Shown: positions 6,813-14,209 of the stretch, piece by piece
How the letters are laid out: the number at the start of each line of letters is the position of its first letter
Position numbering within the stretch: position 1 is the stretch's first letter
Source: JBCCYM01 sp039190005
GTDB taxonomy: Bacteria > Pseudomonadota > Gammaproteobacteria > UBA12402
Assembly: GCA_039190005.1 (NCBI GenBank)
Contig: JBCCYM010000046.1
Span: 1 to 14,603, forward strand
Length of the DNA stretch: 14,603 nucleotides
Direction: 5' to 3'
Translations under genes and position numbers: made by a program
Notes under the pieces: generated by a model
What the model was told of the DNA's origin: nothing
What the model saw: the letters and a program-made list of their open reading frames with translations, nothing else
The model's database searches: none

Positions 6813-7765
6813 TCATGTCCCGCTGTTTGATAGCTTGCGTCAGCACCCTGTTTTGACGGTAACACCTTCGCCGATGGTGATGATACTGTTTTTTTTGATG
6901 TTGTTTTCACCGGTTTCGCGCTTGGCACTGTCGGCATTACTGTTAATGGTGGTGACACCTGTCCCGCATTTTCCGCAATTATTGCGCTATTATTAAGTTG
7001 AGCAACGCGCGTATTATTGAAAACTGATGTCACATGATGCTGACCAAGGCGCAAGGTAAACTGTGGCGCGGTGCGCTCAACAATCAGATAATGCCCCTCC
7101 TGGCGATAGTTGACAAGCTGTTCTTGTCCTTGTCGGTTGTTAACCATAAAAATGGCGGGAATCGGTTGATTGTGCTGCAATTGAAAGTAGGTAAACTTAC
7201 CGTCATCAAAAACATGCAAGGGCGCGATCATTGTATCGCCGGAAAAACTGTAATTCCAGTTGTAGTCATTTGGATGCCGTTTGGCATTCAAAACGGCTTG
7301 ATCGGCTTTTTGCTGATCAGTAAACGCCTGTAGTTGCGCGGCTAATCTTTGATGAGGGTAAATAAACTTGAGCGCGTAGTTTACTTTCGCGTTCACCGCG
7401 CCTTTTTTATTGGATGTCAGACTAAAATAATAGGTATGTTTATTAGTGACCACAGTCATGTTGGTGTTGGAATCAAATGCGGTTGGTTTGATAAACATCA
7501 TGTAAGGTAAATTTTGATTGATTGAAGCTTCCCACGCGGCGGTGTCACCGTTTTGCACATTTTCAATGATCTCATCTTTACCAAATTGAATTTGTGTGGT
7601 CACAAAGGTCTGACCGTGAATAGGAACAACGTTGTCTGGCATATAGTTCACCACATTGATTCGCCTATCTGTGCTCTGTGGTTGCGGCAAATCGACAGCC
7701 ACTGCCTGTGTGATAATACTACACCCGAATATAGCTGAAATAAGTATTTTATTAATTGTCATCAT
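6809..7765 (-). CDS. virB9: T4SS outer-membrane core protein VirB9
   Basis: VirB9 forms the outer-membrane core ring with VirB7 and the C-terminal domain of VirB10. The 318-residue protein has a signal peptide ending Ala-Val-Ala at 21-23. The N-terminal domain (about 30-130) holds the family pattern DRRINVVNYMP and TFVTTQIQFGKDE, and the C-terminal domain (about 165-250) ends in LIVERTAPQFTLRLG. Residues after about 265 form a Pro/Ser/Lys-rich tail that is unlikely to fold. Mature VirB9 contains no cysteine, so it cannot form the VirB7-VirB9 disulfide known from Agrobacterium. Cys15 follows Ile-Phe-Gly and could be a poor lipobox, but ordinary cleavage is more likely. ATG codons at 7765 and 7762 are both possible starts after a GAGG site. 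The hairpin repeat lies just upstream. Confidence 0.94.
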   Translation of the reverse strand: MMTINKILISAIFGCSIITQAVAVDLPQPQSTDRRINVVNYMPDNVVPIHGQTFVTTQIQFGKDEIIENVQNGDTAAWEASINQNLPYMMFIKPTAFDSNTNMTVVTNKHTYYFSLTSNKKGAVNAKVNYALKFIYPHQRLAAQLQAFTDQQKADQAVLNAKRHPNDYNWNYSFSGDTMIAPLHVFDDGKFTYFQLQHNQPIPAIFMVNNRQGQEQLVNYRQEGHYLIVERTAPQFTLRLGQHHVTSVFNNTRVAQLNNSAIIAENAGQVSPPLTVMPTVPSAKPVKTTSKKTVSSPSAKVLPSKQGADASYQTAGHE

Positions 7766-7784
7766 AGTTCCTCATGATTATCCT

Positions 7785-7836
7785 AAAAACCGCAGCGGTC
7801 CCTTCGACAGACTCAGGGATCACTGTGGTTTTTAAG
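7785..7836. repeat. REP-like hairpin repeat, copy 2, inside the T4SS operon
   Basis: Bases 7800-7836 match the right arm and flank of copy 1 (1588-1623) with two substitutions and one inserted T. The copy folds on itself: AAAAACCGCAG (7785-7795) pairs with CTGTGGTTTTT (7823-7833) with one imperfect pair, and TCCCT (7799-7803) pairs with AGGGA (7815-7819) around an 11-base loop. It begins one base past the virB8 stop codon. Read in either direction the hairpin ends in a run of five Ts, so it could cause partial termination between virB8 and virB9, or protect the upstream mRNA from 3' decay. Confidence 0.85.
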
Positions 7837-7837
7837 A

Positions 7838-8581
7838 TTATGTTTTACCTGTATTGAATTCATGCACAACATATTTTGTGACCTGAAAACCATCCCAATT
7901 GTGCAGCCGCGCTTGCGGTGTAGCCGGCACACCTATGTATCGCCAAGCAATAATCGCGCTATAAGGACGTTTCACAACACGTCCACTTGCCAAAGCATGG
8001 TCGGTGACGACAAAATTAACTTGCGCCAGATCATGATGTGTTTTGATATGCTTGGTATTTTGATCAGCGCTATCCAATGGCAAAATACTGTTGACAACAA
8101 CCGTGCGATAGCCTTTATTACCCAGTGTATTGATTGGTGATTGTGGGTTTTTGGTCGCTTGTGTTTGTGCGTACTCACGTTCGACTTGAGCGCTCGACCA
8201 CAATACCACTTGATCAGTCTGTTGCCGATAAAGCAAAGGATCGTATCCCTCACGCGTTTCGACATAATTGGCAATCTCTGATTGTGTTCTAGCCCAATCC
8301 GACGCGATAACATGATTTGGCTTAACTGTTTCTACCCACGCAAAACCAGACTGCCCCTGATGCACAACCACCAATTGGACAGCTTTTAATGGCATCATGA
8401 CAATAATCGCCAACGCAAGCAAAGCGCATAATCCAATTGCCACGAAAAAAGCAAATTGATAGCGCTTCACACGTACAAGACTTGTCGTATACAGATCATC
8501 GTACCAGTTTTTAGCAGTGGTAAAATAATCCTCTTGGCAAGTGGGTTTTTGATTTTCCTGTATTTTCTTTTTAAACATCAT
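7838..8581 (-). CDS. virB8: T4SS inner-membrane assembly factor VirB8
   Basis: VirB8 is a bitopic inner-membrane protein whose periplasmic NTF2-like domain nucleates assembly of the secretion complex. The product has 247 residues from the ATG at 8581; a TTG and a GTG a few codons upstream are weaker starts, and GGTG lies 6 bases before the ATG. It has a short cytoplasmic N-terminus containing the family motif Trp-Tyr-Asp-Asp-Leu-Tyr at 26-31, a membrane segment at about 43-63, and a periplasmic domain to the end. Typical stretches are VETREGYDPLLY near 106-117 and the terminal NWDGFQVTKYVV. It follows virB6 after 39 bases. The hairpin repeat starts one base past its stop codon. Confidence 0.93.
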   Translation of the reverse strand: MMFKKKIQENQKPTCQEDYFTTAKNWYDDLYTTSLVRVKRYQFAFFVAIGLCALLALAIIVMMPLKAVQLVVVHQGQSGFAWVETVKPNHVIASDWARTQSEIANYVETREGYDPLLYRQQTDQVVLWSSAQVEREYAQTQATKNPQSPINTLGNKGYRTVVVNSILPLDSADQNTKHIKTHHDLAQVNFVVTDHALASGRVVKRPYSAIIAWRYIGVPATPQARLHNWDGFQVTKYVVHEFNTGKT

Positions 8582-8620
8582 TGTTTTCACCAATTTTATA
8601 TATAAATGTGTTCAGCACGT

Positions 8621-9583
8621 TCATCTTCGCTTACTTCGCTTCCCGCTCCGCTTGTCAGTTTTTCCAGCCGGACCCAAACCACCCATCGCAAAATCGGCAA
8701 CACCGGATACAACTCTACCACCATAAGCCATCGCGCCTTGACCAACCAAGGCATAAGCAAATCGGGATGTTCGGCGTATTAGAAATACATTCATGATACT
8801 GACGACAAGCAACGCGATAACACCCCAGTTACCAATCGCGCCAATAGATATATGTTGATTTGCCACTGTCGCTTCTGTCAGCCAAGAAAACAGACATAAG
8901 GCAAAAGCAAGGCCAATCATGACAAAAAATTGCAGAAAGACCATGGCAATAATAAGTCCGGCCCAGTTATCAACAATTTTTGAACTGGGCTTGAAATAGG
9001 CAAATGGAATAATAATCGGCGCGAATACCAGCAGCACTGCTAACATGATTTTAGATAAAACCACCTCAAATAATGCAAAAACTGATAATAACGCGCCAAC
9101 ACCCCAAATAAACAAAGCGATCAAATAATAAACCCAAGCATGCCAACTCGCCGCGTTCCAAAACGCTGTACCTAAAAGAAAAATATCTTTTAATGAAAAA
9201 TTTAAGGCCTCGTCAATACCACCTGTTTGCGGCACATTGATAGGCAATCCTGCCGAAACAATGGCATTGCCAACACCATTGTTGAACGCATAGATGGTAT
9301 TGACGATGAACTCATTGAATAAAGCCCAGTTAGATACAAAGACATTAATGACAATGATTTTAACCATTGCCTTGGCAAAATTACCCGCGGACATTTTCAC
9401 CCAGCCTTGCATAATGCCGTAACCCATCAGCACAATGAATAATGTGCTTATCACCATCAAGGTCGGTGAAATATAGTTAGACAAAGTATTGTAACCATCA
9501 TAAATAAAGCGGTCTAAAAGCGCGTCCACTTCATGCATTAAAGCGACAAGGGTAAAATCTTGTAGCGTTGTTAATCCTGTCAT
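8621..9583 (-). CDS. virB6: T4SS polytopic channel protein VirB6 (TrbL/VirB6 family)
   Basis: VirB6 is the polytopic inner-membrane protein thought to form part of the translocation path. The 320-residue product has hydrophobic segments at about 38-59, 72-88, 149-172, 177-197, 208-236 and 251-270, with the larger hydrophilic loop in the middle (about 100-140), as in the family. Its length is ordinary. The C-terminus is a strongly basic tail (Lys/Arg/Ser, about 308-320) that should stay in the cytoplasm. The ATG overlaps the stop codon of the preceding six-cysteine gene as ATGA, so the two are translationally coupled, which suggests that the preceding gene belongs to the machine. No good independent ribosome-binding site is visible. 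Confidence 0.94.
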   Translation of the reverse strand: MTGLTTLQDFTLVALMHEVDALLDRFIYDGYNTLSNYISPTLMVISTLFIVLMGYGIMQGWVKMSAGNFAKAMVKIIVINVFVSNWALFNEFIVNTIYAFNNGVGNAIVSAGLPINVPQTGGIDEALNFSLKDIFLLGTAFWNAASWHAWVYYLIALFIWGVGALLSVFALFEVVLSKIMLAVLLVFAPIIIPFAYFKPSSKIVDNWAGLIIAMVFLQFFVMIGLAFALCLFSWLTEATVANQHISIGAIGNWGVIALLVVSIMNVFLIRRTSRFAYALVGQGAMAYGGRVVSGVADFAMGGLGPAGKTDKRSGKRSKRR

Positions 9584-10080
9584 CGGTGACTACCATAACG
9601 ATGATGAAATTTTTTTGAATCCTCTCGGTCTTTAACATAACGGAGATAATTTTTTTTGCTACAATCTACCGCGTTTCTGCCGATCCCAATGGCTGAACCA
9701 CCTGCCGCTGACACGCCGGTCGCGCCATTATAGAGGGTATCTAAGGTTTTCTTGTCAGTGATATCAGCAACGGTTACAGATTTAAATTTACCTTTGGCAT
9801 GCGCTTTGGCGCAAGCTTGCATTGCTTTAAAAAATCTCTGGCAGTCGCCTTTTTTGTTTTCGACTTTATCAGCTTGTTCAATACAGTTCTGATAATTTTG
9901 ATTTTTAAAACCTTTTAAAGCAACAGTATGTCCCGCGCATGCTTGCAACTTACAAAGTAAAAAAGCGTTGCTCTCTGACGTGTTATTTGCCAGCGGATTA
10001 ACACGCGCGCCCCATGCCGTGAAAGACATACTAAAACATACACTGACAACAAGGATTTGAATTAAATTTATTTTTTTCAT
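9580..10080 (-). CDS. Exported six-cysteine protein of unknown function in the T4SS operon
   Basis: I do not recognise this 166-residue protein with confidence. It has a signal peptide (Lys2-Lys3, hydrophobic 5-20, likely cleavage after Trp-Gly-Ala at 23-25). The mature part contains exactly six cysteines at 43, 48, 66, 80, 90 and 140, enough for three disulfide bonds in the periplasm. A short Gly/Ala-rich stretch lies at 119-135 and the C-terminus is basic with several histidines. A strong AGGAGA site lies 7 bases before the ATG. It sits between the VirB7-like gene and virB6 and overlaps virB6 by four bases. The place corresponds roughly to that of the entry-exclusion gene in pKM101-type clusters. 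The Cys spacing near 43-48 faintly recalls TrbM/KikA proteins. Both ideas are unproven; a structural accessory of the core complex is equally possible. Confidence 0.85.
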   Translation of the reverse strand: MKKINLIQILVVSVCFSMSFTAWGARVNPLANNTSESNAFLLCKLQACAGHTVALKGFKNQNYQNCIEQADKVENKKGDCQRFFKAMQACAKAHAKGKFKSVTVADITDKKTLDTLYNGATGVSAAGGSAIGIGRNAVDCSKKNYLRYVKDREDSKKFHHRYGSHR

Positions 10081-10098
10081 TAAACATTCTCCTATGGC

Positions 10099-10257
10099 TT
10101 AGTTTGAATTTTTCCAACCATTTATGGGTGTCTTTGCGCAATGCGCGCCGTAATCCGGACAAGGCGCGTTCAAATTTGCCTGTCCATAGGACGCGCATCC
10201 CATTAAAAGACACGTCAGTATGATTGATGTTAATAATATGATTAATTTTTTTATCAT
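10099..10257 (-). CDS. virB7: Small lipoprotein, VirB7-like
   Basis: This 52-residue gene has an AGGGGA ribosome-binding site 7 bases before its ATG. The product starts MIKKLIILL and has a hydrophobic segment and a lipobox Leu-Met-Gly-Cys with the lipidated cysteine at 21. The mature part is only 32 residues and ends Cys40-Ala-Lys-Thr-Pro-Ile-Asn-Gly-Trp48. The pattern Cys...Pro-Ile...Asn...Trp resembles the VirB9-binding stretch of Agrobacterium VirB7 (Cys-Lys-Gly-Pro-Ile...Leu-Asn...Trp). VirB7 anchors the outer-membrane core ring through VirB9. It lies between virB5 (14-base gap) and the six-cysteine gene (18-base gap), on the operon strand. Cys33 and Cys40 are free to pair with each other or with another protein. 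An entry-exclusion lipoprotein is the main alternative. Confidence 0.75.
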   Translation of the reverse strand: MIKKLIILLTSIILTCLLMGCASYGQANLNAPCPDYGAHCAKTPINGWKNSN

Positions 10258-10271
10258 TTGATTTCCCCTGG

Positions 10272-10976
10272 TTAAGAATTATTACTTATCGTGTTATACT
10301 CAGCTCGCATCGCGTCGTTTACCTGTTCACTGGCATGCGCTTCAGCCATTTCACGATTGAGTGTTGCTTGTAACTGCACTGCTTGTATCTGAATATAGGC
10401 TAATTGCACGTCAACCCGTGTTTGCAAATCAATGGCTGATTTCAAATCATCGTTCTTGCTTGCGTCAATTTGAGCGGCTAGCTGCCGTACTTCTTTGAGC
10501 TTATCCTGAATGCTATTAAAGGCTGTAGTAGCACTGGCTGCGGTGATTGCCGTTGTCTGCGTGCGGTTATGATAATCTTCAGCAAGATTTATTGTTGTTC
10601 CACTTTCATATTCTTGTTCAGTAATGACATGGTGATTAGCGATATACGCGTTCCGATTTTGCTGATAGTCCGCTGAACCACCCTGCCCATTCATGGCCTG
10701 ACTGTAAGTATCTGGCGCGTAACCGAACTGATTAGTAATATGTGTATCACTATTCCCAAAGCTACCCCAACCACGCTGACCGGTAAGTGATTGCAGTTGA
10801 TTTTCAGCGGTACGGTATTGGTTTTCGAGCATGGTGTACTGCCGTTTCATTTCATTCACTTGTTGCATCAGTTTAGCAATGGCGGCATAGTCAACCACTG
10901 GCATGGTCGCGTAAGCAAATTTTTTTACTGTGAGTAGTACTAAACTAATGATAACAATGAATAGATATTTACGCAT
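10272..10976 (-). CDS. virB5: T4SS minor pilin / pilus-tip protein VirB5
   Basis: VirB5-family proteins sit at the tip or base of the T-pilus and help contact the target cell. The 234-residue product has a signal peptide ending Ala-Tyr-Ala at 21-23 with an unusual Lys-Lys just before the cleavage region. A long helical, coiled-coil-prone segment (about 32-66) follows, then a Gly/Asn/Gln-rich variable middle (67-125) and a second helical bundle (about 140-228) with QLAYIQIQAVQLQATLNRE, typical of the TraC/VirB5 fold. It overlaps the end of virB4 by 8 bases, and the GGAG in the last virB4 codons serves as its ribosome-binding site. The variable middle is the likely target-contact region, an inference from family structure. 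Confidence 0.88.
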   Translation of the reverse strand: MRKYLFIVIISLVLLTVKKFAYATMPVVDYAAIAKLMQQVNEMKRQYTMLENQYRTAENQLQSLTGQRGWGSFGNSDTHITNQFGYAPDTYSQAMNGQGGSADYQQNRNAYIANHHVITEQEYESGTTINLAEDYHNRTQTTAITAASATTAFNSIQDKLKEVRQLAAQIDASKNDDLKSAIDLQTRVDVQLAYIQIQAVQLQATLNREMAEAHASEQVNDAMRAEYNTISNNS

Positions 10977-13464
10977 GGGTTTGCTCCTTGTAACGCTGAT
11001 AAAACACAGGTAGCCAATCCTGCGGCTGATAACCGACTTCCGCTCTTATGTTGTCAGCCAGCGCAATGGTATGTCGATTACCAGCCAAAATTGTCAGCGC
11101 ATTGTCTAATCCTGCCAAATTCAAACGACAGACACAGGATTCATTATCTTGTTTATAAAGTAATAATCGCTTATTCAAGGGCGTCTGTTTTAAAAATTCA
11201 AACTCGTATTCACTTAAATTGAAATGCTTATAGTCGTGCCAGTTAGCTTTATTATTACAGGCAAAAATATTAGTGGCGCTGTTATCCAAAAACTTCGCGC
11301 ATAATGGACTTTGCACGACAGATGATGGTGATTGTGTTCCCAGGACAAGATGACAATTCAGCTTCCGCAAAGTGGGCAACCATTTATCCAGCTTATTTGC
11401 CCAATAGGTGTTTTGTAATACCATCCAACCTTCATCGACAAAAATGGACACACGCTCGCCGCCTTCTTGTAAACTCTCTTCAATTCGATGAAAAAGATAC
11501 ATCATCACTGCCGTTAGGACATTTTCTGGCTGTGTCATCAGGTAGGTTAAATCAAAACCTAATTTTCTGACTGAAACATCTAAACTATCCTGCTTGTGAT
11601 CAAAACACCACGCGTAACTGCCGACCGCGCTTTGTGTATCATGATGACCAAGCCATTCACTCAATTCAATATGACGATCAAAATCACGTCCCAAGTGTTT
11701 GATGGCTTCCGCGAGTGTGCGTTCTTCAGGTGACAGGTGACGATAAAGATAGTCCACACTCGCTTTAAGTTCCTGGCGCACAGATGCCGGCAATGTCTTG
11801 TCATCAGGTCGTCTGACCAGGATACTCAACCAATCGGTTAAAAACGCTCGATTGGCTTTTGTGTCTTTCAGCGCGAATGGATTCATCTGACAATCCGCAA
11901 GATGATCGGGATGCAGCACTAAATAGTTTCCGCCCGTTGCTCTGACATACAATGACAAGCCCTGATCACGATCAAATAAAAAACTTCGCCCACCATAACG
12001 CCCCATCTGCGCGTCTGTAAAGGCCATGAGTGTGGTTTTGCCTGAACCATTACCGCCAATAATGGTGGCATGACCCGGTGTGTAATCATTTGCCTCACCT
12101 GAGCCTTGACGATGATAGTTGAAAAAAACTGGTGTACGTGAAGGCGTTTCTAATAATGTGATGGCTGAACCCAAATGATTGTGATCACGATAACCGGTTC
12201 TATAATTATGCAGAGGAAAAAAATCAGCCATGTTTTCACTGGTCACCAGACAATCTCTGGCAATCAGTGATTGATTGCCGGGAAATTGAGCAAAATAAGC
12301 GGCTTCCAATCCGGTTTGTTCAACTGTAGGGACAAAACCTGATTCAATAAATACTTTTAGTACATCGCGCGCGAGTCTATCTAATGTTTCTAAATCATCC
12401 GCCAATACCATGACAGTATGGTGATGTTTGCCTGTACGCAATCGTTCTGAGGCTAAATCCTCCCGCAAATCATCCAGTGCCGCTTGTTGTGAAACAGCGG
12501 CATCCTGCGCGTTTTCTAATTGTACGCCTTTGCGCTTAATGGTTTTCTGGGCAATATGATTGGCTTCAGGATGATAACTGTGTGTGGTCATCAGTTCGCC
12601 ATCAATCTCCAATATACGATCAAAAAGTGTTGGTGTCGTCGCGCTGCCATAGGATTTCACCGAGATGACTTTGGCGAAACGACCGCGATTGCCTTGACGC
12701 AATTCAATGGCTTGCCCGATAAACAGCTCACTCGCCGCTAAAAATTGTCCAATATGGCCTTGTGGATACTGTTTTTTCAGTTTGTCATAATCACGCTGAT
12801 CATTCACTAATAACGGTAGTGTCTGTGTTCGCGCTTGCAGATAAAGTGGGCGAAAACCATTCATCTGTTTCGACAACACATGCAATAGCTCTGAATATCC
12901 CAGTTGCTTATCACGTTCACCCAGGCGTCTTGGTTTGAAAAGAGATAATAAGGTGATGATCTGATCCGTCAGTTCATTGAGTTTCTTGATGGCACGTTGC
13001 CGAAAAGCTGCCCGCGCGCGCTTGATAGAAGCGCTATTGGCGCTAAAAATATTAGCCCATTTGCTTAAGCCTTGAAAAGCGGCGGGTTTGATAAGCATTG
13101 TCAGATATAAATTATTCTGATAGGCGTTCTGCTGTCTAAAGCGCGCGTGATAACAACGATCAAGCTCAGTTGAAAAATCATCGGCAAACTTACCGGCAAG
13201 GATCACATTCATTTTTTCACGCAACAAATGTGTGTACAAACCACAATCTTCATCGAGAATCAATAAGGTTTGATGCCATAGTTGTTTGTAATGATTTAAT
13301 TCATCGGGCGTGGCCGTATCAAAAGATACCCCTTGAACATGCAGCATTGTGCCTACCTGACCACTTTGTGTTTCAAATACTGTTGGGCTATTCAAATGTG
13401 TTATCGGTAAAAACCATGACTGACGCGGTTCCGATCGAAATTGTTTAACACTAACTGGCATCAT
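10969..13464 (-). CDS. virB4: T4SS ATPase VirB4
   Basis: VirB4 is the large ATPase of the inner-membrane complex that drives pilin extraction and, with VirB11, substrate transfer. The 831-residue product is of usual length. The N-terminal CagE/TrbE/VirB-type domain covers roughly residues 15-400. The Walker A motif Gly-Gly-Asn-Gly-Ser-Gly-Lys-Thr is at 470-477 and Walker B (SIFVDEGW) at 673-680, with Asp677 and Glu678. A further conserved TQSPSS stretch lies near 710-715. I chose the ATG at 13464 over a GTG at 13503: the GTG has no ribosome-binding site and would overlap virB3 by 53 bases, while the ATG follows AAGGCGGA and overlaps it by 14. No sign of damage. Confidence 0.96.
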   Translation of the reverse strand: MMPVSVKQFRSEPRQSWFLPITHLNSPTVFETQSGQVGTMLHVQGVSFDTATPDELNHYKQLWHQTLLILDEDCGLYTHLLREKMNVILAGKFADDFSTELDRCYHARFRQQNAYQNNLYLTMLIKPAAFQGLSKWANIFSANSASIKRARAAFRQRAIKKLNELTDQIITLLSLFKPRRLGERDKQLGYSELLHVLSKQMNGFRPLYLQARTQTLPLLVNDQRDYDKLKKQYPQGHIGQFLAASELFIGQAIELRQGNRGRFAKVISVKSYGSATTPTLFDRILEIDGELMTTHSYHPEANHIAQKTIKRKGVQLENAQDAAVSQQAALDDLREDLASERLRTGKHHHTVMVLADDLETLDRLARDVLKVFIESGFVPTVEQTGLEAAYFAQFPGNQSLIARDCLVTSENMADFFPLHNYRTGYRDHNHLGSAITLLETPSRTPVFFNYHRQGSGEANDYTPGHATIIGGNGSGKTTLMAFTDAQMGRYGGRSFLFDRDQGLSLYVRATGGNYLVLHPDHLADCQMNPFALKDTKANRAFLTDWLSILVRRPDDKTLPASVRQELKASVDYLYRHLSPEERTLAEAIKHLGRDFDRHIELSEWLGHHDTQSAVGSYAWCFDHKQDSLDVSVRKLGFDLTYLMTQPENVLTAVMMYLFHRIEESLQEGGERVSIFVDEGWMVLQNTYWANKLDKWLPTLRKLNCHLVLGTQSPSSVVQSPLCAKFLDNSATNIFACNNKANWHDYKHFNLSEYEFEFLKQTPLNKRLLLYKQDNESCVCRLNLAGLDNALTILAGNRHTIALADNIRAEVGYQPQDWLPVFYQRYKEQTHA

Positions 13465-13732
13465 AACTTCGTCCGCCTTTGTGTGATGAATTGCCGCGAC
13501 CACAAAATTTTACGGTCACGCGCAAGACTGAGAAAAATTGTGGATCAATCTTAAAAGCTACTAAACCAATCGCATGAAGCGGAATAATAACCAGCACGTA
13601 AGGGAGATGAATGATAAACGCGAGTCCCGCTATCATCATCTCCATCACCGCATAGTCATACGCGACACCATACAAGCTTGGTGTGCGCGTGATGGCTTTG
13701 TAAATAGGAGATGCTAAAAGTAATGCCGGCAT
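13451..13732 (-). CDS. virB3: T4SS inner-membrane protein VirB3
   Basis: VirB3 is a small inner-membrane protein that works with VirB4 in pilus assembly. The 93-residue product has the family start pattern: an N-terminal stretch ending in ITRTPSLYGVAYDYAV (14-29), comparable to the LTRPxxxxGVP signature. A hydrophobic hairpin at about 30-60 and a short hydrophilic tail follow. It begins 3 bases past virB2, where GGGGAG at the virB2 end acts as the ribosome-binding site, and overlaps virB4. Assignment rests on this signature, size, topology and position between virB2 and virB4. Confidence 0.9.
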   Translation of the reverse strand: MPALLLASPIYKAITRTPSLYGVAYDYAVMEMMIAGLAFIIHLPYVLVIIPLHAIGLVAFKIDPQFFSVLRVTVKFCGRGNSSHKGGRSYDAS

Positions 13733-13735
13733 CCC

Positions 13736-14092
13736 CTAACTCCCCATAATCTGATCAAGAATAAAGTTGGCGCCAAAGATAATGACAATACCGATACAAA
13801 CGCCATAGAACCACCCGCGAGAAAATTTACCCATCACCATCGAACCAATGCCAGTCACCGCGAAGGCAATCGCGGCAATGGTTTTACCTATTGTACCGGT
13901 TAAATAATTGAGAATATTCTCCAGCATCACAGAAGGATCAATGGAATATGGATCTGCCGCCCACGCGCTGTGTGAAAAAAGCAGTAACACTAGCCCCATG
14001 ACGATGCCTTTAATCATCATTGGTGATACTGAAAAAATTATTTTATGATAATGACTCTGTCCATTACGCCAGAGTATCTTTTGTTCCTTCAT
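13736..14092 (-). CDS. virB2: T4SS major pilin VirB2
   Basis: VirB2 is the pilin that forms the T-pilus and lines part of the transfer path. The 118-residue prepilin starts at 14092 after a perfect AAAGGAGG site 6 bases upstream. It has the long signal sequence usual for VirB2: a 24-residue polar extension, a hydrophobic core at 28-40 and a Ser-Ala-Trp-Ala site, so cleavage should fall before Ala46 and leave a 73-residue pilin. The mature part has the two required membrane helices (about 68-88 and 94-115) separated by a short basic loop (Lys-Phe-Ser-Arg-Gly). It is the first gene of the T4SS set, 117 bases after the HTH gene. I did not find a convincing promoter before it. Confidence 0.93.
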   Translation of the reverse strand: MKEQKILWRNGQSHYHKIIFSVSPMMIKGIVMGLVLLLFSHSAWAADPYSIDPSVMLENILNYLTGTIGKTIAAIAFAVTGIGSMVMGKFSRGWFYGVCIGIVIIFGANFILDQIMGS

Positions 14093-14209
14093 AACTTTCC
14101 TCCTTTAAAAAGTGACAATCATTACTTCCTTTCAATAACTACAATTTTTAGCATAATTTTTTTTCGGGAAACGAAGAAAATCAAAAAAAGTGAAAAAATT
14201 TTCGAATTT

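Noticed and set aside
7972..8313. Minus-strand ORF of 113 codons inside virB8
   Set aside because: It is an out-of-frame shadow of virB8, which has clear family motifs through the same bases.
10031..10213. Minus-strand ORF of 60 codons between virB5 and the six-cysteine gene
   Set aside because: It overlaps both the VirB7-like gene and the start of the next gene, has an unlikely basic composition and no signal peptide. The 52-codon frame in the same place has a lipobox and a good ribosome-binding site.
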